From Hyphomicrobiales bacterium (GTDB lineage: Bacteria; Pseudomonadota; Alphaproteobacteria; Rhizobiales; Methyloligellaceae): a stretch of DNA of 32,807 nucleotides. The notes under the pieces were generated by a model. It was not told the DNA's origin, did not search any database, and saw only the letters and a list, made by a program, of their open reading frames with translations. A program made the position numbers and the translations under genes. Shown piece after piece: positions 17,396 to 25,199 of the stretch. Location of the stretch: the NCBI GenBank assembly GCA_021775555.1, contig JAJFHP010000007.1, positions 1 through 32,807 on the forward strand, read 5' to 3'. The first letter of the stretch is position 1, and each line of letters starts with the position of its first letter.

Positions 17396-19222
17396 TCACT
17401 CACCCCCGAACGTGATCCTGATCCGGCCCATGGCGCTCGCGCCATCCGTATTGGCGGAAAGATCTATGGAGACGAAGCCTGCGGGTGCAAGGCCCGCAAG
17501 ACCAAAGGCGGCGAACGAGCCGCCGATGCCGCCGGAGATGCTCCAGCCTTCGAGCTCGGTGTCATAGGTGAACCAGTCGCCTGCTATACGCAGGGCAAGC
17601 CCGTTGACGAGGGTGATATCGAGGCCGCCGCCCAGATTGAGCGCCGTCTCGCCGGTCTTGAGCAATGCGCCGGTGGTCGCGGTCACGTCGTTCTCGCGCT
17701 CAAAATCCCAGATGCCTTGAACCTTGGCAAAAGGTTTGATCTCCGCGCGGCCATTGCCGCCCAGCGTGGTGCCGATGCGCGGGCCGAAGGAGACCCGGCC
17801 CAGCACATTGGTTTCTCCAAGTACGTAGTTTCCGGCGCTGTCGGTGAAATCGTCATTGTCGGACTTGTGATAGAGGAAAGAGAGCTGCGGCTCTATCCAG
17901 TGACGGCCCCGTGTGATGCGTTTGTCGAGGCTGGCTTCGAGTGTGAGGGTTTCTGAGTCAAAGTCCCCTGTCGCCCCGGAGATGGTGATGTCGTTCTCGC
18001 CCATCTCGAACAGGGCCGAGCCGACAAATCGCACTCCTGCGGCTCCCCTGGTCGCCAGGTAAACGCCCCCACCCCAAAGCTGGCTGTCGAGGCTGGATGA
18101 GAGAGCGCTTGAATCCACCTCGCCCTCGCGGTAGCGGGTGAAAACCCCTGCGGTGGTGGTGTCGCTAACGCGATAGCCAAGTGCAGACGTCACATACCAG
18201 AGGGACCCATCCCTGTCGGCATTGGTCTGGTCATCGTCAAAGTCCACATAGCGACCTGACAGCGACGTCACCCATTTTGAATTTGTCCTACCGCCCTTCG
18301 GGCTATTTGAGGACATGTTTGCTTGTCCTGCTGCCTCGGACTCCTTGCGCTTCGTGTTCGCTGCGAGGGCCTGAGGATTGAAGGAGAAGTTGAAGCCCTT
18401 ATTTCTCGACAGACCGTGGTCGTTGCGCGCGAACCAGCCCTGATCGGCAAAGGCCGCGCCATAGTCCCTATCAAGAGGGTTGGCACTGTCGATTGATGAA
18501 CGGGCAATGCCAAGACCGGTTGGCATGAAATTGACGCCGTTGCCGTTGCCACCTGTGCCGCCGTCATTCAAGCCCAGCCCGTTGGTGCCAAACACGCTCG
18601 GTGTGACCGAGTTAAAACTGTTCTGCAGGCTGGTGGTGGTTTGTGAGCGCTGGGAAGCCGTGGGGCCTGTACTGGTGGCGGGATCGAACACACCGCCACT
18701 GACCGACATGGCCGCAACGGTATGAGTATTTATACCGGCATCGGCGGTCATTGTAATCCTAACGGTGTAGGTTATGCCGTCGTCACGCCCCACCAGCGTG
18801 AGGACGAAGTTGTAGGTGACGCCCGCAGCCGCCGCGAATGTGGGTACGCCTCCCGTGTCACAAGCGACCGTATTGCCATCAAGGTCAACGTTGCCGGCCA
18901 GATTGTCGCTGGTCGCTGAACAGGAGGAAAAACCGGTTCCAACGGGTGCACCCGCAGCAGCGAGGCTGTTTATTCCGCTTGGAGAGGTCTGGAAGAAAAA
19001 ACCGGGCTGGCCGGGGAAAGTATTTGAGCATGTTCCGGTATTAACATTGAATTCCCAACCAAGACCCAGACCGCCCGCGTTATTTGGAACGCCCGTACAG
19101 TTCACCAGGGCGTGAACCGGACTGATCGAGGGTCCGCCCAAACTGAAAAATCCAAGGCAGATACAGAATAACAGGAACGAGCGGCCAAACAGCCGGTAAG
19201 CCCACGCAGAATATAATGACAA
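17396..19222 (-). CDS. Autotransporter-like outer-membrane beta-barrel protein
   Basis: Likely secreted through the Sec pathway and inserted in the outer membrane, with a small surface or periplasmic passenger. A hydrophobic N-terminus ending in SPVHA (cut near residue 38) acts as signal peptide. A passenger of about 270 residues follows, with four cysteines (42, 65, 101, 121) and a Gly/Asn-rich stretch near 215-230. From about residue 315 alternating strands form an autotransporter-type barrel. The C-terminus is IRITFGGE rather than ending in an aromatic residue. The start is TTG at 19222 with GGGGG a few bases upstream; no ATG or GTG is available after the upstream in-frame stop. It is flanked by two lytic transglycosylase genes. 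Passenger function is unknown. Confidence 0.82.
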   Translation of the reverse strand: MSLYSAWAYRLFGRSFLLFCICLGFFSLGGPSISPVHALVNCTGVPNNAGGLGLGWEFNVNTGTCSNTFPGQPGFFFQTSPSGINSLAAAGAPVGTGFSSCSATSDNLAGNVDLDGNTVACDTGGVPTFAAAAGVTYNFVLTLVGRDDGITYTVRITMTADAGINTHTVAAMSVSGGVFDPATSTGPTASQRSQTTTSLQNSFNSVTPSVFGTNGLGLNDGGTGGNGNGVNFMPTGLGIARSSIDSANPLDRDYGAAFADQGWFARNDHGLSRNKGFNFSFNPQALAANTKRKESEAAGQANMSSNSPKGGRTNSKWVTSLSGRYVDFDDDQTNADRDGSLWYVTSALGYRVSDTTTAGVFTRYREGEVDSSALSSSLDSQLWGGGVYLATRGAAGVRFVGSALFEMGENDITISGATGDFDSETLTLEASLDKRITRGRHWIEPQLSFLYHKSDNDDFTDSAGNYVLGETNVLGRVSFGPRIGTTLGGNGRAEIKPFAKVQGIWDFERENDVTATTGALLKTGETALNLGGGLDITLVNGLALRIAGDWFTYDTELEGWSISGGIGGSFAAFGLAGLAPAGFVSIDLSANTDGASAMGRIRITFGGE

Positions 19223-19413
19223 AAACGACCCCCAGAGACAACGCTTTCTGCAAACCAGTGTGCGACAGGGGGTGAGGTCTGATCAACGCGAGGAGAATTC
19301 AACCGATGCTGGCAATTGGTTTTCTTCCTGAAAGCAAACTAGCACCCGCCATGCCGGGAGTCCCCGTGAAAATCAGTGTCCAGATCAATTTTGAACAGAA
19401 ATACATTGCTGCC

Positions 19414-19830
19414 CTACCCATTCCGCCGGCACACGAATTTGATCTTGGAAAGCTTTGACGGGTCGGTGCCGACTTGCCCACGCTCCGCGACCGGCTTGCC
19501 TTCCGCCTCGCGCAACTCCACGTAGAAGGGCACATCCGGCCCGTCTTTGCCGTTCGCACCTTTCTTCGTCACGTAGCCGCAAACATGCACACCGGGCTGT
19601 TCAGCGATGCGGGTCGCGGTGATGGCCTTGAGCTGCGCGCCTGTGTTCTCGACCATCTGCCTGACACCCTCTTCGATCACCTGGTTTTGCGCCTGGGTGA
19701 GGGTCACGCGGGTCACGCCGATATGCTGCGTGGCTGTAGCTGAAGAGCGGTTGCCACCGCTGGCACAGGCCGAGACGAGCAACGCCATTGCAGCAGCGGT
19801 TAAGAGGCCCGTGAATTTGTGTTCATGCAT
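19414..19830 (-). CDS. Small hypothetical lipoprotein
   Basis: No function is recognised. The 138-aa product starts MHEHKFTGLL and has a classic lipoprotein signal with lipobox LVSAC, lipid cysteine at residue 22. The mature part has a helical region (TQAQNQVIEEGVRQMVENTG) and a compact end with two cysteines, VHVCGYV and KFVCRR, that could form a disulfide. An in-frame TTG at 19839 overlaps the stop of the upstream transglycosylase gene, but the ATG at 19830 gives a better signal peptide. The ATG begins 5 nt after that stop, so the two genes are probably translationally coupled. It would be envelope-anchored near the transglycosylase, with its role open. Confidence 0.75.
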   Translation of the reverse strand: MHEHKFTGLLTAAAMALLVSACASGGNRSSATATQHIGVTRVTLTQAQNQVIEEGVRQMVENTGAQLKAITATRIAEQPGVHVCGYVTKKGANGKDGPDVPFYVELREAEGKPVAERGQVGTDPSKLSKIKFVCRRNG

Positions 19831-19835
19831 GAGCG

Positions 19836-21146
19836 TCAATTCTGCAATGGCGGTGACTGCTTAAGCAACGTGCGCGGCGGGTAGCAGGTCACCTTGTGGC
19901 CCAGCTTTTGTTGCCATTTGCCGATTGCCGACCGGGTTTTGGAGCCGATCAGGCCGTCAATCTTGCCCGCATCAAAGCCTGCCTGTGTGCTGGCGGCCTG
20001 GATGCGTTTCAACTCCTCGCGGCTGAAGCTCTGAACCCGCGACCAGCCGCCTTCGAAATCCCCCGCCGATTTAATACGGTCGGCCAAATGGCCGACATAG
20101 AGCGCGTAGAGGTCTGCCTTGTTGTAGGAGCGAAACACCTCGAAATTATCCAGCACCAGAAAGGCCGGGCCAAGGTTCCCGGCGGGTGCCATCAGGTGGA
20201 CCATTTCCGGCAGGCGGTCCGAGCGAAATTTACGCCCGAAGGTGCGGGTGATGCCAAGGTCCAGCCACGCCTTGATGGGCCGCGCATTGGCGATGCCCTC
20301 CAGCGTGCAGTCAAAACCCTCTGGCAGGCGCACTTCGTAGCCCCAGGCCTTGCCTTTCTGCCACCCATTTTTGGCAAGAAAATTCGCCGTTGATGCCAGC
20401 GCATCGGGGATGGTGCCCCAGATGTCGCGCTTCCCGTCGCCATTGAAATCCACTGCATATTTGCCAAAATCACTTGGCAGGAATTGCGTGTGGCCCATGG
20501 CGCCCGCCCAGGAGCTTCGCATTCCTTTCCGCGTAATGTGCCCCTCCTGAAGAATGCCGAGCGCCAGCAGCAACTCCTCGCGGAATTTTTCCGCCCGCCG
20601 CCCCATGAAGGCCTGCGTCGCCAGCGCACCGACCGCGTAATAGGGCAGCTTGGCCTTGCCGTAGGCGGTCTCGCGGCCCCAGATGGCCAGCACGACCTGG
20701 CTTTCAACGCCGTATTTCTGCTCAATCTCCTTGAGGGTGTCCTTCCACTTGGAGAGATTGTCGCGGCCCAGCTTGGTGACGTAGCTCAAGCCCCTCTTCG
20801 GGAAATAGCGCGCGGGCCTGTCGAACTCGGCCTGCTGCTTCTGCCGGTCCTTTTTTTCAGCTTTAGGCCGGGCCGGTTGCCCCTCACCCAGATCGGGGGG
20901 CGCGAGATCAGGCAGCTTCCAGTCCGGTCTGACGCCCTTCATGGCCGCATTGAAGGTTTCACCTGAAATCCCCTTCGCTTCGGCCTCGGCACGCAGACCC
21001 TCAAGCCACTCGCCAAAGCGCAGCTCAACGGCGGCGCGATAGGTTGCCTTCGCGCTCTGCGCGTTCGCGGTCGGGGCCATCGCGAGCAAGACAAATGCGC
21101 CTGCCGCCCAGATACAGCTCACAGTTTGAAAAAAATAATGCCGCAT
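19836..21146 (-). CDS. Second lytic murein transglycosylase (MltB family)
   Basis: Paralogue of the enzyme at 16080-17312. A signal peptide ends near PTANAQ (residue ~30). The SLT_2 catalytic domain carries Glu159 in IWGRETAYG, followed by WAGAMGHTQFLP, GDGKRDIWG and DALAS. The C-terminal peptidoglycan-binding domain has KIDGLIGSKTRSAIGKWQ at about 390-415. It differs from the first copy by a charged Lys/Glu/Gln-rich insert at about 80-112, between the N-terminal helices and the catalytic core. Length is 436 aa. It is followed by the small lipoprotein gene with almost no gap and preceded by galE on the same strand. Confidence 0.95.
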   Translation of the reverse strand: MRHYFFQTVSCIWAAGAFVLLAMAPTANAQSAKATYRAAVELRFGEWLEGLRAEAEAKGISGETFNAAMKGVRPDWKLPDLAPPDLGEGQPARPKAEKKDRQKQQAEFDRPARYFPKRGLSYVTKLGRDNLSKWKDTLKEIEQKYGVESQVVLAIWGRETAYGKAKLPYYAVGALATQAFMGRRAEKFREELLLALGILQEGHITRKGMRSSWAGAMGHTQFLPSDFGKYAVDFNGDGKRDIWGTIPDALASTANFLAKNGWQKGKAWGYEVRLPEGFDCTLEGIANARPIKAWLDLGITRTFGRKFRSDRLPEMVHLMAPAGNLGPAFLVLDNFEVFRSYNKADLYALYVGHLADRIKSAGDFEGGWSRVQSFSREELKRIQAASTQAGFDAGKIDGLIGSKTRSAIGKWQQKLGHKVTCYPPRTLLKQSPPLQN

Positions 21147-21257
21147 GCTCGCCTGCTCTCCCTAGTATTGTCGGGAGTGAAAGTTGCGCGAGCGCGCATC
21201 CGATTTCAAGTGCGGAATTGGAGGATCAGCAAGGCGGGGTCGCCGGATCTGGGTTTC

Positions 21258-22250
21258 CTAGACAGCCTGTTTCATCATGCAGAGATGCTTCTCCCATGCA
21301 AAAGCATGGGAGACGATGGTTTCCAGATCATCATATTCCGGTTTCCATCCAAGCAGCCCGGGCAGGAGTTCGGCCTCCGACACGAGATCAGCGGGATCAC
21401 CGGCACGCCGTTCACCCATCTGAACCTTGAAATTGGCTTTTGATATTTTCTTGACGGCCTTGATGACGTCCAGAACAGAAAAGCCGCGTCCATAGCCGGC
21501 ATTCAGCACCTGCGATGTGCCGCCCTTGCGCAAATATTCAAGAGAGGCCGAATGGGCCCGCACCAGGTCGCAGACATGGATATAGTCGCGCACGCACGTG
21601 CCGTCTTCAGTGGGATAGTCCGTGCCGAACACTTCCAGATATGGCCGTTGCCCAAGTGCTGTCTGTGCCGCGACCTTGATAAGATGCGTAGCGTTCGGCG
21701 TCGACTGGCCGCAACGCCCCTGCGGGTCGGCGCCCGCCACGTTGAAATAGCGCAGCGCCACATAGTTGAAATCATGGGCGGCCGCGCAGTCGCGCAGCAT
21801 GATCTCGGTCATCATCTTGGAAGACCCGTAAGGTGAGATCGGCGACATGGTTGTCTGTTCATCGATAGGCGATGACGCGGGCATCCCGTAGACGGCGGCT
21901 GTGGAAGAGAAGATGAAATTCTTGACGCCGTTATAAACCGCACAGGCGATGAGATCGCGGGATTTCACGGTGTTGTTGTGATAATAGCCGAGCGGATCTG
22001 TGACGCTGTCGGGCACGACGATGGAACCCGCGAAATGAATAATCGCGTTGACCGCATATTCCTCGATGATGGATGAGACCAGTTTCTGGTTGCTGACATC
22101 GCCGACGATCAATGGAACGTCGCCCGGAATGGCCCAGCGATGCCCGGTCGACAGATTGTCCAGAACCACGAGCCGCTGGCCTGCATCGCGCAACTCATGC
22201 ACCATGTGGCTGCCGATATAGCCCGCACCGCCAGTAACAAGAACGCTCAT
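21258..22250 (-). CDS. galE: UDP-glucose 4-epimerase
   Basis: Interconverts UDP-glucose and UDP-galactose in the cytoplasm with bound NAD. It is an extended short-chain dehydrogenase fold: GGAGYIG at residues 7-13, Ser116/Thr117 in FSSTAAVYG, and the catalytic pair Tyr141 and Lys145 in YGSSK. Residues 190-260 carry the substrate-side blocks, including GTDYPTEDGTCVRDYIHV. The frame is open for 67 further codons upstream, but MSVLVTGGAGYIG at 22250 is the conserved family start. The length of 330 aa is normal. It is divergent from galU, which makes its substrate UDP-glucose, with 125 bp between the starts. Confidence 0.96.
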   Translation of the reverse strand: MSVLVTGGAGYIGSHMVHELRDAGQRLVVLDNLSTGHRWAIPGDVPLIVGDVSNQKLVSSIIEEYAVNAIIHFAGSIVVPDSVTDPLGYYHNNTVKSRDLIACAVYNGVKNFIFSSTAAVYGMPASSPIDEQTTMSPISPYGSSKMMTEIMLRDCAAAHDFNYVALRYFNVAGADPQGRCGQSTPNATHLIKVAAQTALGQRPYLEVFGTDYPTEDGTCVRDYIHVCDLVRAHSASLEYLRKGGTSQVLNAGYGRGFSVLDVIKAVKKISKANFKVQMGERRAGDPADLVSEAELLPGLLGWKPEYDDLETIVSHAFAWEKHLCMMKQAV

Positions 22251-22327
22251 AAAATGACCCAACCCACGAATAAGCATTTCGCAACATCCAAGTGATAAGG
22301 CATAGAGGTTTAACGAGCGTAAGGACG

Positions 22328-22340
22328 GCAGACAGTCTGC
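22328..22340. promoter_or_regulatory. Palindrome in the galE-galU divergent promoter region
   Basis: GCAGAC-A-GTCTGC is a perfect 6-bp inverted repeat around one base, 36 nt before the galU start and 78 nt from the galE start. It could be a shared operator. A short palindrome like this can also arise by chance. Confidence 0.35.
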
Positions 22341-22375
22341 TTTCTTGGTAACCAAATGGTGAGTCAGGAGCCTAA

Positions 22376-23248
22376 ATGACCGCACCGATCCGCAAGGCAG
22401 TCTTCCCCGTTGCCGGGCTTGGCACGCGTTTTCTGCCCGCCACCAAGGCAATGCCGAAAGAAATGCTGACCGTGGTGGACAAGCCCGTCATCCAGCATGT
22501 GGTGGATGAGGCGCGTCTTGCGGGCATCGAGGAATTCATCTTTGTAACCGGACCCAACAAGCACATCATCGAGGAACATTTCAAACCGCAAGCCGGTTTG
22601 GAACAGGTTCTGAAGGACAGCGGAAAGCTTGATGAGCTCAATGTCCTCCAGGCCGGACAGCTGGCTCCCGAAAGTGTAAAATTCACACTCCAGGAGAAAC
22701 CGCTGGGGTTGGGTCATGCAGTCTGGTGTGCGCGAGAACTTGTTGGCGATGAACCCTTCGCGCTGCTCTTGCCGGATGTGCTGGTGCAGTCGAGTGGCAA
22801 GATGTGCCTGGCACAGCTGATAGAGGTTTACGGGCAAGCAGGTGGCAATGTTATCGCGGTCGAAGAGGTGCCTGAGGAAAACGCACATCAATATGGCGTC
22901 GTCGATATTGAACGCTCAAATGCCGACAGCCACCCGATCAGGGGTATGGTCGAAAAGCCTTCGCCCGGAACCGCGCCATCAAACCTCATCATCATGGGCC
23001 GCTACCTGCTGCAACCGGAGATTTTCAAAATATTGGACGCCAAGGAGCGAGGCGCGGGCGGTGAAATCCAGATCACCGACGCCATGAAAAAATTGCTTGA
23101 GAGCCAGACCTTCACTGCCGTGGAATATGACGGGAGGAGCTTTGATTGCGGCTCGAAGATCGGCTTCCAGATGGCCAATACCGCCTTCGCGCTTCAACGC
23201 GAGGATCTGCGCGACGAGCTTATTGTGGAACTCCAAAAATTAATCTGA
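22376..23248 (+). CDS. galU: UTP--glucose-1-phosphate uridylyltransferase
   Basis: Makes UDP-glucose from UTP and glucose-1-phosphate for exopolysaccharide and LPS synthesis, in the cytoplasm. It carries the nucleotidyltransferase signature GLGTRFLPATKAMPKEM at residues 14-30. Further blocks are VTGPNKHIIEEHF, QEKPLGLGHAVWCA, LLPDVLV and the C-terminal FDCGSKIGFQ. The length of 290 aa is typical of proteobacterial GalU. ATG 22376 has CAGGAG 5 nt upstream. It is divergent from galE, giving a matched pair for UDP-glucose and UDP-galactose supply to the envelope genes around it. Confidence 0.97.
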   Translation: MTAPIRKAVFPVAGLGTRFLPATKAMPKEMLTVVDKPVIQHVVDEARLAGIEEFIFVTGPNKHIIEEHFKPQAGLEQVLKDSGKLDELNVLQAGQLAPESVKFTLQEKPLGLGHAVWCARELVGDEPFALLLPDVLVQSSGKMCLAQLIEVYGQAGGNVIAVEEVPEENAHQYGVVDIERSNADSHPIRGMVEKPSPGTAPSNLIIMGRYLLQPEIFKILDAKERGAGGEIQITDAMKKLLESQTFTAVEYDGRSFDCGSKIGFQMANTAFALQREDLRDELIVELQKLI

Positions 23249-23262
23249 GACAGCCCAGGCCC

Positions 23263-23303
23263 TTTCACTGCTGCTTCGGCCAGTTGCCGTGTAGCAGGTG
23301 AAA
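23263..23303 (+). terminator. Possible hairpin downstream of galU
   Basis: TTTCAC (23263-23268) pairs with GTGAAA (23298-23303), and the stem extends with one bulge through TGCT/AGCA. The loop is long and no T run follows, so this is a weak terminator call. It lies between galU and the TPR gene. Confidence 0.3.
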
Positions 23304-23362
23304 TGTCATGATCACAGCCCGACTTCACCTGCACGGACGAGCGCGGACAAGACGGCAACGCC

Positions 23363-24613
23363 TTGATAGCCAAAGGATTTGCAGAAAAAGTGCGCAGTAA
23401 CCCACAATCAGCCGATCTTCAGACAATTGTGAATGACGCCATCACGCAGCAAAAGCGGGGCAACCACAAGGGCGCGATCAAGCGGTTCAAACGCATACTC
23501 AAACACGCACCTGATCATCCCGAGATTCTCAATCTCTATGCTCTTTCCCTCGCCGAACACGGTGACGTGAGGACCGCACAAAGGGCGCTCGAAGCCGCGG
23601 TCAAGTATGATCCTGACTATGTGGAAGGCTGGGGTAATCTTGGCGTGATGCTGGCAAAAGGCGGCAACAATGATGCCGCCATACAAGCGTATGACCGGGT
23701 TCGCAAACTCGCGCCGGAGTTGCCAGCCGGTCATGTTAAATTTGCCGATGCGTGTCAACATCTGGAGCGTTACGGTGATGCACTCAATGCTTATGAAATG
23801 GCACTGTCCATCGACCAGAACAATCCAAGTGTATGGCGCGGTCTTTCGCGGGCTTGCATGTTTGAAGGAGAATGGGACAAGGCGCTGAAAGCGGCTGACC
23901 GGGCTCTGCATAGCTATCCCGGGCATACATTGTTGCTTGGGATCAAATCAGTCGCTTACTCGGAACTCGGCCACAACGATGAGGCGGCCCATTTGGTCGA
24001 TTTTGAAAAACTCATTGAGGTTAAAGATGTTTCAGTGCCGGACGGCTATGCGGACCTGAAGAGTTTCAACCACGCCCTGTGTTCCCATAGCCTGGCCCAT
24101 CCCAGTCTCGACTACGAACCAACTGGGAAATCGACCAAGAAGGGTCACCAGACAACAAACCTTGCAGAAGACGAGGATCAGGGACCCGTTGCAGACCTTC
24201 TGGCGGCAATTGACGACACTGTGCGGAACTATCAGAATTCGCACCCGGTTGACCAGTCACACCCCTTTCTGGCCCAGAGGCCGGATCGCTGGGATACTTA
24301 TATTTGGGCCACCGTGCTTGGTTCCCAGGGCCATCAGAGTTCGCATATCCATCCCTCGGGCTGGCTGAGCGGTGTGTACTACGCCAAGATTCCTGATGTT
24401 GTTTCGGCGAACTCGGAGTCCCAGGCCGGATGGATAGAATTCGGACGCGCGGCCAAGTATCCGAATGCCAAAGCAGAACACCCGGTGCGCTCCTATCCAC
24501 CTCACGAGGGCATGATCGTGCTTTTCCCCTCCTATTTTTACCACCGTACCGAACCATTCGAGTCAACTGACCAGCGCATATCCATTGCCTTCGACATCCT
24601 GCCGCTTGAATGA
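23363..24613 (+). CDS. TPR-repeat protein with C-terminal putative 2OG-Fe(II) oxygenase domain
   Basis: Residues ~20-215 form helical tetratricopeptide-type repeats, for example HAPDHPEILNLYALSLAEHG and DPDYVEGWGNLGVMLAKGG, a protein-binding scaffold. Residues ~310-416 match the putative 2OG-Fe(II) oxygenase family found with TPRs: SHIHPSGWLSGVYY (His328, His330), then FPSYFYHRTEPF (His394) and QRISIAFD (Arg405 as likely 2-oxoglutarate contact). No signal peptide is seen, so it should be cytoplasmic. The start is uncertain: TTG at 23363 has no good ribosome-binding site and a GTG at 23390 is an alternative. It follows galU on the same strand after 114 nt. The substrate is unknown. Confidence 0.85.
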   Translation: MIAKGFAEKVRSNPQSADLQTIVNDAITQQKRGNHKGAIKRFKRILKHAPDHPEILNLYALSLAEHGDVRTAQRALEAAVKYDPDYVEGWGNLGVMLAKGGNNDAAIQAYDRVRKLAPELPAGHVKFADACQHLERYGDALNAYEMALSIDQNNPSVWRGLSRACMFEGEWDKALKAADRALHSYPGHTLLLGIKSVAYSELGHNDEAAHLVDFEKLIEVKDVSVPDGYADLKSFNHALCSHSLAHPSLDYEPTGKSTKKGHQTTNLAEDEDQGPVADLLAAIDDTVRNYQNSHPVDQSHPFLAQRPDRWDTYIWATVLGSQGHQSSHIHPSGWLSGVYYAKIPDVVSANSESQAGWIEFGRAAKYPNAKAEHPVRSYPPHEGMIVLFPSYFYHRTEPFESTDQRISIAFDILPLE

Positions 24614-24646
24614 GCATCGGCCAGTAATGTCCACCAAGTGCGGATA

Positions 24647-24713
24647 GCGAACATTGCGGGATCTTGTTTGGTTTCTGGATGCTGGACCTTCATGACAGGA
24701 ATTTAATGTTCGC
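24647..24713. promoter_or_regulatory. 9-bp inverted repeat upstream of the cytochrome/DUF411 cluster
   Basis: GCGAACATT (24647-24655) and AATGTTCGC (24705-24713) are exact reverse complements 49 nt apart. The right arm covers the expected -35 region of the TATAAT at 24731-24736. This suggests two operator half-sites or a looped regulator. No known operator class was recognised. Confidence 0.45.
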
Positions 24714-24730
24714 GACATGCATTGCTAATA

Positions 24731-24736
24731 TATAAT
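24731..24736 (+). promoter_or_regulatory. -10 promoter element of the cytochrome/DUF411 cluster, probably leaderless
   Basis: A perfect TATAAT ends 6 nt before the ATG at 24743, which places the expected transcription start on or next to the A of ATG. No ribosome-binding site precedes that ATG. The -35 region is weak (TTCGCG at 24709-24714, 16-nt spacer), as expected for a regulated promoter. Confidence 0.5.
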
Positions 24737-24742
24737 TCGATC

Positions 24743-25084
24743 ATGATGACAAGGACACCAGACCACTTCATCAGGCTCTTCCTGGCGCTCTGGTTAGCAC
24801 TCGCCCCGGCTATGTTTGCCATGCCCGCTGCCGCGATGTCCTTGCAGACGAACACATCCGATAATGCTGGGTTCCTTGACTGCGACAACTGTCCTGAAGA
24901 CGATGCGGATCGCAGCATCTGCGCTCAAATGTGTTTCAGTGCCACACTCTTCGCTATCGTGCTGGAGCGCGGCACGGTGTCTCCCATCACCTGCCAGGGA
25001 TGCCAGCCAGCGCGTCACCCGGCTATGCTAGGGCGCCTTTCAACACCCGATCCAGCCCCGCCAAAGGCCGTTTCTCTCCTCTAG
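24743..25084 (+). CDS. Small exported six-cysteine protein, probably metal-related
   Basis: A 113-aa protein with one hydrophobic N-terminal segment (about 10-32, ending AMPAAAMS) acting as signal peptide or anchor. The rest holds three cysteine pairs: C47-x2-C50 (CDNC), C60-x3-C64 and C84-x2-C87 (CQGC), with acidic residues between. Short Cys-rich exported proteins of similar build occur in copper-resistance loci (DUF2946/CopL-like), but I cannot assign the family firmly. An in-frame TTG at 24722 is unlikely because the TATAAT box lies after it. It is the first gene of a run with two c-type cytochromes and a DUF411 protein, which supports a role in handling metal ions outside the cytoplasm. 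Confidence 0.7.
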   Translation: MMTRTPDHFIRLFLALWLALAPAMFAMPAAAMSLQTNTSDNAGFLDCDNCPEDDADRSICAQMCFSATLFAIVLERGTVSPITCQGCQPARHPAMLGRLSTPDPAPPKAVSLL

Positions 25085-25199
25085 TTCACCGCTCACGCGG
25101 GACAATTCACACTTTTATCACCAAAACTGACAGGGCCGGTTCGCGCAGCATGTGCGCTTACCAGGGCGAATGCCCATCCGGTCCGCTATGGAGAAACAG

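Noticed and set aside
17326-17405. Inverted repeats TCCCGC/GCGGGA and GGGTGAG/CTCACCC near the autotransporter gene end
   Set aside because: Neither is followed by a T run, and one overlaps the coding end, so a terminator call is not supported.
23308-23400. A 30-codon frame (ATG 23308) overlapping the start of the TPR gene
   Set aside because: The product is Arg-rich and featureless, with a poor ribosome-binding site. It is more likely chance than a leader peptide.
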